From Photobacterium sanguinicancri (GTDB lineage: Bacteria > Pseudomonadota > Gammaproteobacteria > Enterobacterales > Vibrionaceae), in the NCBI RefSeq assembly GCF_024346675.1, contig NZ_AP024851.1, positions 62,001-126,000 of the forward strand: a DNA stretch of 64,000 nt. The letters are read 5' to 3'. Positions 55,064 through 64,000 of this stretch are shown here, in pieces. The notes under the pieces were generated by a model that was not told where the DNA came from, did no database searches, and was given only the letters and a program-made list of their open reading frames with translations. Positions within the stretch are counted from its first letter, which is position 1. Every line of letters begins with the position of its first letter. Position numbers and translations under genes: made by a program.

Positions 55064-56434
55064 CTATATAGCGCAGTTGCTACTTTCTCTGCTTGGGCTT
55101 TTAGCCAGTTCTTTCACCCAGGCGCCGCTTTTAATTCGGTATAGGATAGGAATAAGTTTCAAACCTTCTTCCAGTAATACCGCACAAATAACAATCTCGA
55201 CAGGCCAGCGAAACCAGAAAGCAAAGAGCAGTGAAAGGGGAACGGCTCCTAACCATTGTGCACAGAAATCGAGCTTCATGGTAAATTGCGTATCGCCCCC
55301 GCTTTTTAAAATACCAGACATGGCTGTCATCGTAATAGAGCGTAAAAAAATACTGGCTAAGATAAAAGGGAACAAGGTATACAGCATAGCTTGTACATCG
55401 GCTTCTATCGCGTTAAATAACCCCAACACATAATGTCGACTCAACCAAAGTAATCCCACTAAAATTAGCCCGACAGAAATGGCAGAAATAAATCCAGCGG
55501 TGACGTAATGGTTCAGTTCTTTTTGCTGAGCCGATCCTATTTTTTCACCAATTAAAATACCGACTGCCGCTGCACAGCCCCAACTTAATGCGGAAGCCAT
55601 CACCTCTATAGGTGATAAAATAGAGATAGCCGCCAGTGCTGTCGTGCTAATGTTGCCGTAAATTGCATGGTATAAAAATACGCCGCCACTCCAAATAAAC
55701 TCCCCAGCAATAATGGGTAAACTGATTTTTAAAAACGTTGCATGTTTAGGCCAATGCAGGGACTGCTTGCATACTTTGACTGAGAGCATCAAATAAGGCT
55801 GCTGGTTATAGATATAGAAGAAAAACAACAGGGTCGAAAGCAAACGAGCAGCCAGCGTTCCCCAAGCCGCTCCTATTAAACCAAGCGCAGGCAGCCCCCA
55901 TAAACCAAAGATCAGTAGGTAGTTAAAAGTGACATTTAATACCAACTCAACCACAAACAGATACAACACCATTTTAGGCTTTTGCAACGCCCGCATGCCT
56001 GCACTCCAAATCACAGAAAATGCACTCACCAATACGGTCAGGGCCGTGATCTTTAAGTATCCAGTGGCCAATTCAATAATCGCCGCGTCGTTAGTCATTA
56101 AACCGGCAATGAGGGGAGCAAATAAGTAGAGCACAGGGACTAAAACCGCCGCCGTTAAGATGCTATAAAAAAGCCCGATATGGATCGTTTTGTTAAGTTC
56201 AGTCAGGTCTTTTGCACCCCAATATTGGGCACAAAAAATGGCCGTACCGCCACCGACACCAACAATTAGGTTGAGCACAAACCACAAGGTTTTCGCCCCG
56301 ATGCCTGCCGCTGCAACTGTGTCGCCACCTAATTGGGCCAACATATAGGTATCAATAAAACCTAAACAAGAAAACAGCATGCTATGCAATGCGATGGGAA
56401 CCGCGAGAGTAAATATTTTTTTATAAATAACCAT
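55064..56434 (-). CDS. MATE-family multidrug efflux transporter
   Basis: This protein has 12 predicted spans in two similar halves, as in Na+- or H+-driven MATE exporters. Family features are IALHSMLFSCLGFIDTYMLAQLGGDTVAAAGIG near the N-terminus and the second-half partner ISLPIIAGEFIWSGGVFLYHAIYG. ATG 56434 (MVIYKKIFTLAVP) is preferred over a start at 56515 because it follows AGG and removes an untypical 27-residue extension. About 456 residues. Substrate unknown. Confidence 0.88.
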   Translation of the reverse strand: MVIYKKIFTLAVPIALHSMLFSCLGFIDTYMLAQLGGDTVAAAGIGAKTLWFVLNLIVGVGGGTAIFCAQYWGAKDLTELNKTIHIGLFYSILTAAVLVPVLYLFAPLIAGLMTNDAAIIELATGYLKITALTVLVSAFSVIWSAGMRALQKPKMVLYLFVVELVLNVTFNYLLIFGLWGLPALGLIGAAWGTLAARLLSTLLFFFYIYNQQPYLMLSVKVCKQSLHWPKHATFLKISLPIIAGEFIWSGGVFLYHAIYGNISTTALAAISILSPIEVMASALSWGCAAAVGILIGEKIGSAQQKELNHYVTAGFISAISVGLILVGLLWLSRHYVLGLFNAIEADVQAMLYTLFPFILASIFLRSITMTAMSGILKSGGDTQFTMKLDFCAQWLGAVPLSLLFAFWFRWPVEIVICAVLLEEGLKLIPILYRIKSGAWVKELAKSPSRESSNCAI

Positions 56435-56551
56435 AAACCTAACTGCATTATTTAATGTATAGAAGCTCTCGTTCACTGAACGGCGAGCACACTGATCCCT
56501 TTGCTTATTTAGCAAAAGAAGATAATTTTGTAATTAAATGAGGATCGTCAG

Positions 56552-57454
56552 CTAACGCTTGACGGGATCGGCGCTAAACCACTGCTGCATAAAATCAATA
56601 AAAGCCGATAAGCTGGCGCTGCGACGGAGTACCTGCGGATAGATAAGGAACATGTCGTTTTTGCAAATAAAATAGTTTTCCAATACTTGCACCAATTCTC
56701 CCGATTTTAGCGCGGGCTGAACCAAATAATCTGGCGCCTTGATGATGCCTTGCCCCTGCATGGCGGCATGCAACAATAAAAATTGGTTATTCGCGGAAAA
56801 CGGGCCTTGTATATCCACGTCTACCCGAGTTTGACCATCATAAAAGGGCCAAGTTCTGATCTGAGGGGTGGATAAACAATGGTGATCCATGAGGTCGAGT
56901 GGTTGCTCAGGATGCGTAAACTTTTCTAAGTATTCAGGTGAAGCACAGCAAATATGCTGATAACTCGTCAGTTTTTTAGCCACCATATTTTCGGGTGGTG
57001 TTTCTGTTGATCGAATCGCTAGATCAAAAGGGCTTTGAGTAAGGTCATGTAGGTTATGGCTAACATCAATTTCAAACTCGATATTCTGATGTTTTTGTTT
57101 GAAGCGATGGCAGATCTCAGTCAAGTGGGATTGGCTAAACATTTCTGGCGCCGTGATCCTAAGTAATCCGCTTATCTCGCTTTTACTCTGATCTAACTCG
57201 CGCTCCATGCTGATTATAGCGCCGTTAATCTCCTGCATCTTCTCCAGTACTTTAAAGCCTGCCGGTGTGAGGCGTACTTGCCGCGTTGAGCGGATCAGCA
57301 AACTGGTCCCTAATTCTTTTTCTAGTTGCTTGATTTGGCTTGAAAGAAAGCTGCGAGAAATCGCTAAACTGTCTGCTGCTTTGGCGAAGCTTAATAATTT
57401 GGCCACTTCGCTAAAAAGAACGTAGCGCTCCACGCGTTTATGTAGTTTTTGCAT
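56552..57454 (-). CDS. LysR-family transcriptional regulator
   Basis: AGGAG before the ATG. Residues about 8-66 are the LysR winged helix (LLSFAKAADSLAISRSFLSSQIKQLEKELG), followed by a coiled linker and a periplasmic-binding-like effector domain (about 92-295). The 300 residues are normal. It lies upstream of the MATE gene on the same strand, 118 bp apart from its revised start, and might control it. The effector is unknown. Confidence 0.88.
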   Translation of the reverse strand: MQKLHKRVERYVLFSEVAKLLSFAKAADSLAISRSFLSSQIKQLEKELGTSLLIRSTRQVRLTPAGFKVLEKMQEINGAIISMERELDQSKSEISGLLRITAPEMFSQSHLTEICHRFKQKHQNIEFEIDVSHNLHDLTQSPFDLAIRSTETPPENMVAKKLTSYQHICCASPEYLEKFTHPEQPLDLMDHHCLSTPQIRTWPFYDGQTRVDVDIQGPFSANNQFLLLHAAMQGQGIIKAPDYLVQPALKSGELVQVLENYFICKNDMFLIYPQVLRRSASLSAFIDFMQQWFSADPVKR

Positions 57455-57591
57455 AACGGCTCCTATCCATGTCCTTGCCTACGGCTGTATCCTTCGCCCC
57501 TTAGTGAGTGAAATATACCACACTAAAGTGTCGCTATTATGCGTTATAGAGCATTATGTATTTTTGTGGCTTTATTCCTTTTGAATGCCAG

Positions 57592-58467
57592 TTAAGTGAA
57601 TTGCAATTCCTCAAGTAAGCGTTCCAACACCGGGCCCGATGAATGACAGCGTGAGACTAAGCAACCCGTTGTGGTTAGCCAGCCATCTTTTTCATGCGCA
57701 ACGGGTAGTGCTACTAACTTCCCTTGTGCGATTAACGGCAGTGCTATTTCATCTGGAATAAGTGCCCAGCCTATTCCTTGGCATGCTAACTTAGCCAACA
57801 TATTATGGTCATTGGCGTACCAAAATTTAGCGCTGATGCCATAGCTAAACCACAATTCTTTTTGTGTCGCATTGCGATGTACTATTTGGCGGTGCATTTT
57901 TAAATCTGAATCTTGGACAACGGCTAGGTTGGCCAGAGGGTGAGTCAGTGCTGTGACATTTAAAAAACGCGTCTGACCAAGAGTGAAAAAATCCATATCT
58001 TCTCTTAACTCACCATCTGCAAAAATGATCCCAACATGTGCTTTATTGGTACGAACCAGCTCTTCAGCATCATAGGTAGAGGCAGTAATTACCTCAAAAT
58101 GGGTGATAGGAAATTGCTCTGCCATCAGAGAGAGTACATCCAATACATTTGGCGTCACTAGGCACTCGTCAATTGCGATGACTAATTCATTTTCAATGGC
58201 GTTATCGAGTGATTCGATCTTTTGGTCGAAATGTTGCTGTTGGCTTAAAATAGACTTTGCGATAGGCAATAAAGCCTGACCATTGCTCGTTAAACGGGGG
58301 ACATTTTTATCTCGCGTAAACAATTTTTGGTTAATCGCTACCTCTAAATTTGCTACTGATTGACTTACGCCAGATTGAGCTCGCTTGAGTTTACGCGCAG
58401 CTGCAGAAAATGACCCAGATTCACACACAGTGACAAAAATTTTTAGTTGCTCGAAACTGTACATCAT
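57592..58467 (-). CDS. LysR-family regulator, divergent from a PACE efflux gene
   Basis: The start is placed at 58467 (MMYSFEQLKIF), which has GGA five bases upstream; an upstream ATG at 58482 has no binding site. Helix-turn-helix at about 18-36 (FSAAARKLKRAQSGVSQSVANLE), effector domain behind it. The divergent neighbour encodes a PACE transporter. This layout equals that of aceR-aceI, where the LysR protein AceR activates the efflux gene, so a similar role is likely. Confidence 0.87.
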   Translation of the reverse strand: MMYSFEQLKIFVTVCESGSFSAAARKLKRAQSGVSQSVANLEVAINQKLFTRDKNVPRLTSNGQALLPIAKSILSQQQHFDQKIESLDNAIENELVIAIDECLVTPNVLDVLSLMAEQFPITHFEVITASTYDAEELVRTNKAHVGIIFADGELREDMDFFTLGQTRFLNVTALTHPLANLAVVQDSDLKMHRQIVHRNATQKELWFSYGISAKFWYANDHNMLAKLACQGIGWALIPDEIALPLIAQGKLVALPVAHEKDGWLTTTGCLVSRCHSSGPVLERLLEELQFT

Positions 58468-58593
58468 TGACGTCCATTGCATAGAAATTAACGCAAGGTA
58501 TCACGAAGTGTGATAGCTGTTAACTTTCTTTATTTTTGCTAATCCGCATAATCGCGGCCTCTGAAGTCGAGACACTATTTAACTGGGGGAGTT

Positions 58594-59022
58594 ATGGGGC
58601 GATTAGAGCGTCTATTTCACGCGATTACATTTGAGGTAATCGCGGTATCACTGTCCATCATAGGTTTGGCCATTTTTACCGATCACAACATTAGTCACTT
58701 ATCAGGAACCATGATAGTAATTGCAACTATTGCGATGATATGGAACGTCATTTTTAACTGGATATTTGATAAATTCGTGCAGGGGCAAAAAGAGAAACGG
58801 TCACTGAAAATACGCATTGTGCACGTATTATTATTTGAGGCGGGTTTGTTGTTTGCCACGGTTCCTGTCATGGCTTACATACTTAATGTCAGTATTTTAG
58901 AAGCATTAGCAATGGATATTGGCGTCACTATCTTTATCACCGTCTACGCATTTGTCTTCAACCTTGCTTACGATCATATTCGTGCTTATATCGTTGCCAG
59001 ACGCTCGCTTGCAATGGCTTAG
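58594..59022 (+). CDS. PACE-family biocide efflux transporter
   Basis: The protein of 142 residues has four membrane spans arranged as two bacterial-transmembrane-pair (BTP) repeats, the design of AceI-type proton-coupled exporters of chlorhexidine and related cations. Each repeat has the RxxHxxxFE pattern: RLFHAITFE near residue 6 (Glu15 is the key acidic residue) and RIVHVLLFE near residue 74. GGGGGAG precedes the ATG. It is divergent from a LysR gene, its probable activator. Confidence 0.9.
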   Translation: MGRLERLFHAITFEVIAVSLSIIGLAIFTDHNISHLSGTMIVIATIAMIWNVIFNWIFDKFVQGQKEKRSLKIRIVHVLLFEAGLLFATVPVMAYILNVSILEALAMDIGVTIFITVYAFVFNLAYDHIRAYIVARRSLAMA

Positions 59023-59066
59023 TAAATATTGCTGATACATTTCGGTTTTTTGCCATCTGTTGTGCC

Positions 59067-59135
59067 AATAATTCGGGTAATTATCGGAATTACTTTCAAC
59101 ATCCAGCTAATGGTTGGCAAATCCGGTTTTTTAAA
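59067..59135 (+). repeat. 68-bp degenerate repeat, copy B
   Basis: Related to 14864-14931 with four conserved blocks in the same order. It lies between the PACE gene and a small zinc-finger-like gene and is followed by a GAAAGCACA/TGTGCTTTC hairpin (59139-59160). Confidence 0.5.
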
Positions 59136-59187
59136 AGGGAAAGCACATTCTTGTGCTTTCCACCTATCGGTTCGCTTGGAGCCATAA

Positions 59188-59574
59188 TTACTCTATGGTC
59201 TCAAAGTAGAACTTGTATTCACGTACACCGTCTATCTGAACACCTTTTTCTCTCAACTCAAGGTACTGTTTAATTTTAATTGTTCTGAAATCCATAGCCT
59301 TCAGCGCAAGGATTATCCGTAGTTCATCCATTGAACGCGACTTAGCTTCAGAGCTACAGGTACCACAGACAACATGAGCCTTTTCCTTAAAGCCAATCTG
59401 ATTAAGCCAGCTCAGCTCTTTCGGCTCTTTACGCTTGCCACAAAAGTAGCAGCGATTCTCTTGCTTTAATGCGGCCTGTTCTCTTAAAGCTTTAGGGCTT
59501 GGTGATTTGATTGGTGGGGTAGTGTTAGTCTTCTTATTACCACTGAACATAGGGAACTGAACGACATTAGTCAT
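59188..59574 (-). CDS. Small Cys-knuckle protein (128 aa), possibly mobile
   Basis: The protein carries C-x2-C (CYFCGKRKEPKEL, about residue 42) and C-x2-C (VVCGTCSSEAK, about 69), a likely four-Cys zinc site like that of HNH-type or recruiting zinc ribbons, but no nuclease His-Asn-His is evident. The N-terminus is basic and Pro/Thr-rich, and the C-terminus is helical. It lies next to degenerate repeat copy B, hinting that it came with mobile DNA. Function unknown. Confidence 0.65.
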   Translation of the reverse strand: MTNVVQFPMFSGNKKTNTTPPIKSPSPKALREQAALKQENRCYFCGKRKEPKELSWLNQIGFKEKAHVVCGTCSSEAKSRSMDELRIILALKAMDFRTIKIKQYLELREKGVQIDGVREYKFYFETIE

Positions 59575-60138
59575 TGGGATTGCTCTTAATCATTAAGGTA
59601 TACAGCACGTAACTGAACATTATTGGCATGTGTCTTTATATCCTATTTCTTGCGCATTCAATTAGTCAAATTACTATTTTATTTACGATGCGGGCTAAGG
59701 GCTTAGCCAATGTGTTCGATTAAATAATACAAGACACTTTTCACGGCGAGCTCTTTTATTATAAGGCGTAATTAAAACGAACTTTAGGATGATGTGTCGT
59801 TAAAAAATAAGTTAATGATGCTGCTATCTGTATAGCTTAACCGTTGTTTTTCTTTTGAAAAGCAATTACTAATCAATGGTTTAAGTTACATCTTAGCTAA
59901 CAAAGCTGCATTTATCTGCCATGAAACCCAAATATAAGATTATAAGTCTACTCCTGCGTTTATTTTTGGTGTTTTATTTTTAATATTGATGGAAAGGTGA
60001 AATAACAGACCTATATCACTTGGCAAGAGCGGAAAAATAATGAATCCTAAATGTAGCGCGAATGTTAATTGACTGAGGTGTTAGCTGTATTAGAAAACAC
60101 TGAAAGAATAAGCATTGTATGAACGTTAGGAGCTAATA
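59575..60138. other. 564-bp AT-rich gap, no gene seen
   Basis: Promoters for the divergent neighbours must lie here. I see no repeat, tRNA or stable hairpin. AGGAG at 60129-60133 serves the dioxygenase gene. Confidence 0.5.
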
Positions 60139-60783
60139 ATGAACGCGACATTGGAACGTACACTTCAACTGACTCAACTCAGTGGTAAAGCCGTAAATGA
60201 TCTTTCATCGTCATTTCACGATTTGCCGAAGACCAAGCATGCCGATGGGCAATACCGTCTTCGTCGCTACTCTATAGTGAAAGTGCGTGATACAGGCATT
60301 GTTCACCTAGCTGCACGTGAGTTTGTTCAGTCTGATGACATTAATACGTTTCAAGGTAATGTCAGCCGATCGTTTGAAGTGATAGAAGATGATGTCATCA
60401 ACAGCCAAGGCATGTTTGAAATGTGTCGTGTCTTCCGAGATGCCAATCATCTTAGCGCAGAACATGAAATTGAAATTCACCAAATGCGCATCGCGACGAG
60501 TGAAGATGAAACACAGGTTGCTCCTGAAGGGGTTCATCAAGATGGCTTTCAGCATATCGCGGTGATTGGCATCGATCGCCATAATATCGAAGGCGGTGAT
60601 TTCTTGGTGTACCGTGAAAAAAACGCTCAACCGTTTTTGAGTATGGCATTACAGCAGGGTGAGGTGGCTATCTTGGCTGATAACCAACTATGGCATAACG
60701 CGCGCCCAATTAAAGCGGTGAAGAAAGATCACCAAGGTTATATGGATGTGTTTGTGCTTACTGCAAAAGGGGCTGTGGTATGA
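60139..60783 (+). CDS. 2-oxoglutarate/Fe(II) dioxygenase, amino-acid hydroxylase type
   Basis: The 214-residue protein fits the 2OG-Fe dioxygenase family (PF10014 type) that includes the free L-isoleucine 4-hydroxylase IDO. Iron ligands are visible in GVHQDGFQH (His133, Asp135) and LWHNARPI (about His185), with the 2OG-binding Arg in the latter. AGGAG precedes the ATG. Its stop overlaps the start of the PLP enzyme gene (ATGA), so hydroxylation of an amino acid followed by PLP-dependent processing is likely. The substrate is not known. Confidence 0.82.
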   Translation: MNATLERTLQLTQLSGKAVNDLSSSFHDLPKTKHADGQYRLRRYSIVKVRDTGIVHLAAREFVQSDDINTFQGNVSRSFEVIEDDVINSQGMFEMCRVFRDANHLSAEHEIEIHQMRIATSEDETQVAPEGVHQDGFQHIAVIGIDRHNIEGGDFLVYREKNAQPFLSMALQQGEVAILADNQLWHNARPIKAVKKDHQGYMDVFVLTAKGAVV

Positions 60784-62024
60784 GTTTTTCTCCAGAAGCG
60801 GTACGACGATTGTTTCCAGCGCTTACGCAAAAAGTGAATGGGAAGCCTGTATATTTCTTTGATGGTCCTGGCGGTTCGCAGGTGCCTCAATCTGTGCTGG
60901 ATACGATGACAGCCTACTTAGGGCGTTATAATTCTAATTTAGGTGGTGCTTTCTTTTCTAGTGTGGTGACAACGTCACTTATGGGCGATGCGCGTTTATC
61001 GGCACAAGCGCTACTTGGGGCTGAGTCTGCCGACAATATTGTATTTGGTGCCAATATGACATCACTGACATTTCAATTAAGTCGGGCAATCAGCCGAGAT
61101 TGGAAAGCAGGTGATGAGATCATCGTAACAGCACTTGATCACTATTCTAACGTGTCGAGTTGGCAGCAAGCTGCAGAAGATAAAGGCGTGATTGTGCATC
61201 AGGTACGGGTAAACCCTGAGGACTGTACGCTCGATTACGATCACTTAGCGTCGTTAATCAATGATAAAACCCAGTTAGTTGCGGTAACGTACGCATCAAA
61301 TACGACGGGGTCTTTGGTCGATGTTAAGCGTGTAACAGACGCTGCCCATAGTGTGGGAGCGAAAGTGTATGTGGATGCTGTGCATTATGTGCCGCACAAC
61401 TTGGTGGATGTACAAGCGCTAGGGTGCGACTTTTTAGCGTGTTCAGCTTATAAGTTCTTTGGCCCACATTTGGGTGTTGCTTATATTGCGCCTAAGTGGC
61501 TTCAAACCATTACACCGTATAAAGTTGAGCCTGCAACGAATGAAGGCCCTGGTCGTTTTGAAACGGGAACGCAAAGCTTTGAAGCATTGGCGGGTTTTAT
61601 CGCAGCAGTGCATTATTTAGCGCAATGGGGTAATGACGAGACGTCACTGCGAGCGCAGTTAATATCGAGCTTCGCGCAATATCAAAGCCACGAGCAAGCA
61701 CTAAGCCGTTACTTTATTAATAAGTCGGCAGCGTTCAGTAATCTTGTGTTATATGGCATCAAAGATGTTGAACGCGTACAAGAACGCACACCCACTTTTG
61801 CGATATGTATCGAGGGTGTAGCCCCTGCGGATGTTGCTGGGCATTTAGCAAAGGATAATATGTGCGTGTGGAACGGACACTTTTATGCCCTTGGTTTAAT
61901 TGAGCAGCTAGGTTTACTTCAACAGGGTGGCGTGATCCGTATTGGCATGATGCATTACAATACGAAACAAGAAATAGATATATTATTTGAAAATCTTACA
62001 CCATTTTTGCAAAACAATAATTAG
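60780..62024 (+). CDS. Cysteine-desulfurase-like PLP enzyme, VC1184 subfamily
   Basis: A class-V aminotransferase-fold enzyme of 414 residues. PLP Lys is in CSAYKFFGPH (about 226), with DAVHYVPHN carrying the cofactor Asp (about 201). The segment where true cysteine desulfurases have the catalytic Cys (RxGxxCAxP) reads VWNGHFYALGL here, so persulfide chemistry is unlikely. This is usual for the VC1184 subfamily, whose role is unknown. Four-base overlap with the dioxygenase gene implies a joint pathway. Confidence 0.85.
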   Translation: MSFSPEAVRRLFPALTQKVNGKPVYFFDGPGGSQVPQSVLDTMTAYLGRYNSNLGGAFFSSVVTTSLMGDARLSAQALLGAESADNIVFGANMTSLTFQLSRAISRDWKAGDEIIVTALDHYSNVSSWQQAAEDKGVIVHQVRVNPEDCTLDYDHLASLINDKTQLVAVTYASNTTGSLVDVKRVTDAAHSVGAKVYVDAVHYVPHNLVDVQALGCDFLACSAYKFFGPHLGVAYIAPKWLQTITPYKVEPATNEGPGRFETGTQSFEALAGFIAAVHYLAQWGNDETSLRAQLISSFAQYQSHEQALSRYFINKSAAFSNLVLYGIKDVERVQERTPTFAICIEGVAPADVAGHLAKDNMCVWNGHFYALGLIEQLGLLQQGGVIRIGMMHYNTKQEIDILFENLTPFLQNNN

Positions 62025-62297
62025 CACGACCTATAATAATAACACCTGAGTTTCCCCCAAAACTGTCACAGGCTCACCTTAGTTATCTTTTATAAAGTGA
62101 ACTAACAACGGGCTAACTAATAACGAAATGGGCACTACAATCTTGTGGGCTCATTCGTTTTTTCCTTTCAATTATCTCTCTACTTCTTCGTATTATATTC
62201 TGGTGTACTTCACTGCACGCAAACATGCTGTAATTTACTTTTGTTACGCGATTAGCTATGTATAATTAATGGTATAGATAACGAAAGAGATAGCATT

Positions 62298-62510
62298 ATG
62301 CTTAAATATATTGTCATTGCCCTTGTGGGTTTAGGTGTTTACCTTGGCGTTACATACAAAGATGAAATCGAAGATGTGACCAACTCTCGCCAAATGGAAG
62401 AAGTTCAAGACATGTATGAAGATGCCAAAGATCAAGCGGCTGATAAAGCGAGTGAATTATCAGATAAAGCCGATGAGCTATCTTCACAGCTGAAAGACCT
62501 GACTAAGTAA
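62298..62510 (+). CDS. Small membrane-anchored coiled-coil protein (70 aa)
   Basis: One N-terminal span (residues 3-20) is followed by an acidic amphipathic helix with heptad-like repeats (AKDQAADKASELSDKADELSSQLKDL). The layout resembles small envelope-stress or phage-shock-type proteins, but I cannot assign it. It has a purine-rich binding site and a strong terminator behind it, so it is probably a real monocistronic gene. Confidence 0.65.
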   Translation: MLKYIVIALVGLGVYLGVTYKDEIEDVTNSRQMEEVQDMYEDAKDQAADKASELSDKADELSSQLKDLTK

Positions 62511-62569
62511 GTAGCGTTTTACAGCATGATTAATCCGAGTATTACGGGTTGATAATAGACATTAAAAAA

Positions 62570-62600
62570 GCGGCAACCTTATCGGTTGCCGCTTTTTTTT
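62570..62600. terminator. Bidirectional terminator between small gene and sstT
   Basis: 9-bp stem GCGGCAACC/GGTTGCCGC flanked by A-run and T-run, so it works on both strands for the convergent genes. Confidence 0.95.
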
Positions 62601-62648
62601 TCTGTCTGTCAGCACGTGAGTGCGTACTTGCGGATAGACGTTGAAGTA

Positions 62649-63887
62649 TTATGAAACGGTCTGTGCCGAAGCTTCTTTTGCTTCTGCTGCACGGCATGCC
62701 GCGGCAGTGAAGATAACGTCTGTTGAGCTGTTTAGTGCTGTTTCCGCTGAATCTTGAATAACACCAATGATGAAACCAACCGCTACAACCTGCATCGCAA
62801 TTTCATTTGGAATACCAAATAGGCTAGAGGCCAGTGGGATCAATAGTAGTGAACCACCTGCAACACCAGAGGCACCACAAGCAGACACTGCGGCAACAAG
62901 GCTAAGTAATAGCGCTGTTGCAATATCCACCTCTACGCCCAGAGTATGAACTGCGGCAAGGGTAAGTACGGTGATAGTAATTGCAGCACCACCCATATTG
63001 ATGGTTGCACCTAGCGGAATAGACACTGAGTACGTATCTTCATGCAAGTCTAAGTCTTTACACAATTGCATGTTCACAGGAATATTCGCAGCAGAACTAC
63101 GGGTAAAGAAGGCCGTAATACCACTTTCACGTACACAGCGAAGTACAAGCGGGTAAGGGTTTTGCTTGGTTTTTACAAACACAATAACTGGGTTCACAAC
63201 AAACGCAATGATTGCCATTGAACCAAGTAGCACGCCAAGAAGATGCGCGTAGCTCGCCAATGCTGAAAAACCTGTTGCTGCGAACGTGTTAGCGACTAGA
63301 CCAAAAATACCAATAGGGGCTAGACGGATAACGAAACGTACGATCAAGGTTACGCCGTCAGACATGTCTTGGAAGACTTGCTTCGTTGCATCACTTGCTT
63401 TGTGAAGTGCAAAGCCCAATGCAATAGCCCAAGCCAGAATACCAATGAAGTTACCTGTCATTAGTGCATTGATTGGATTATCAACGACCTTAAAAAGTAA
63501 GGTGTTAATAACTTCTGCAATGCCTTCTGGCGGTGTTGCATTAGTACTATCGGCGACAAGCGTCAAAGTGGTTGGGAAAAGGAAGCTCATTGCGACAGCG
63601 GTTACAGCAGCCATAAAGGTGCCCAATAAATACAGCACGATAATCGGCTTCATATTGGTGTGTGCACCTTTTTTCTGATTGGCAATTGATGATGCAACCA
63701 GAATAAAGACAAGAATGGGCGCGACAGCTTTCAAAGCGCTAACAAAAAGATTACCTAAGAAACTGGCTTTAGCGGCTGAATCTGGGCTGATAGTTGCGAG
63801 TAGAATACCGGCAACAATACCAATGATGATCTGAATAACTAGACTACCGTTGGCGACTCGGGCGAGAAAAGGTTGTGTTTGGTTCAT
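62649..63887 (-). CDS. sstT: SstT, Na+-coupled serine/threonine transporter
   Basis: A 412-residue dicarboxylate/amino-acid:cation symporter of the SstT type. Conserved regions are [19 protein letters not shown] (the serine-rich hairpin, about 260-278), [17 protein letters not shown] (about 289-305) and the C-terminal [17 protein letters not shown]. Eight spans and two re-entrant hairpins are expected. AGGA precedes the ATG. It imports Ser and Thr with Na+. The gene is monocistronic. The 113 bp upstream to the window end hold its promoter but show no clear motif. Confidence 0.95.
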   Translation of the reverse strand: MNQTQPFLARVANGSLVIQIIIGIVAGILLATISPDSAAKASFLGNLFVSALKAVAPILVFILVASSIANQKKGAHTNMKPIIVLYLLGTFMAAVTAVAMSFLFPTTLTLVADSTNATPPEGIAEVINTLLFKVVDNPINALMTGNFIGILAWAIALGFALHKASDATKQVFQDMSDGVTLIVRFVIRLAPIGIFGLVANTFAATGFSALASYAHLLGVLLGSMAIIAFVVNPVIVFVKTKQNPYPLVLRCVRESGITAFFTRSSAANIPVNMQLCKDLDLHEDTYSVSIPLGATINMGGAAITITVLTLAAVHTLGVEVDIATALLLSLVAAVSACGASGVAGGSLLLIPLASSLFGIPNEIAMQVVAVGFIIGVIQDSAETALNSSTDVIFTAAACRAAEAKEASAQTVS

Positions 63888-64000
63888 AATACATCCTGCA
63901 TTTTTATATTTGACGAAGCGTTTTATCTTGCTTCCGAAACAATTTTTAACAGGATCTAAGACTGATTACTAGTCATCTTTTTAGAAACCACTATTTAACA

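Noticed and set aside
60780..62024. Annotation as a true cysteine desulfurase
   Set aside because: The catalytic Cys segment is replaced by VWNGHFYA.

Overview
The window looks like a Vibrionaceae chromosome (Vibrio, Photobacterium or a close relative). This is inferred from moderate GC content, an SstT carrier, a VC1184-type PLP enzyme, a vibrio-like threonine-leader peptide, a possible half integron attC site and Tn7-like genes. No rRNA or complete tRNA was found, so the genus is not fixed.

Region 1 (1 to about 21.4 kb) is an accessory patchwork. It holds small orphan genes, a Cys-rich exported protein, an XRE regulator with palindromic operators, and a compact Tn7-like transposition operon (tnsA-tnsB-tnsC-tniQ, 9.5-14.7 kb). 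Beyond the operon are a nest of inverted repeats, a threonine-operon leader peptide plus attenuator with no thr gene behind it, a lipoprotein with a metzincin-like motif, AT-rich cassette-like genes, a gene broken by an in-frame stop, a 105-bp duplicated scrap of yqeB and a decayed IS1-family transposase.

Region 2 (about 21.5-55 kb) is a near-complete relative of the E. coli yge/ygf/xdh anaerobic purine (urate) catabolism cluster. It contains yqeB, yqeC and mocA (cofactor maturation), ygfK and ssnA, a three-subunit xanthine-dehydrogenase-like enzyme, ygfM and xdhD, an NCS2 permease, guaD, ghxQ, the sigma54 activator ygeV, then ygeW, ygeX, ygeY and hyuA. In outline, permeases import purines, GuaD makes xanthine, the Mo hydroxylases and YgfK act on the xanthine/urate level, SsnA and HyuA open rings, and YgeY, YgeX and YgeW process ureido and diaminopropionate-type products. 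No carbamate kinase gene is visible. Five unrelated genes sit inside the cluster at 34.8-37.9 kb.

Regulation can be read from the DNA. A palindrome TATCA-N3-TGATA recurs upstream of ygfK, upstream of ygfM and between ygeV and ygeW, each time 100-330 bp before a sigma54 -24/-12 element; YgeV is the obvious candidate to bind it. ghxQ instead has a PurR-like box, a sigma70-like promoter and a long structured leader.

Region 3 (55-64 kb) holds a MATE transporter, two LysR regulators (one divergent from a PACE efflux gene), a small zinc-finger-like protein, a 2-oxoglutarate dioxygenase coupled to a PLP enzyme, a small membrane protein and sstT.
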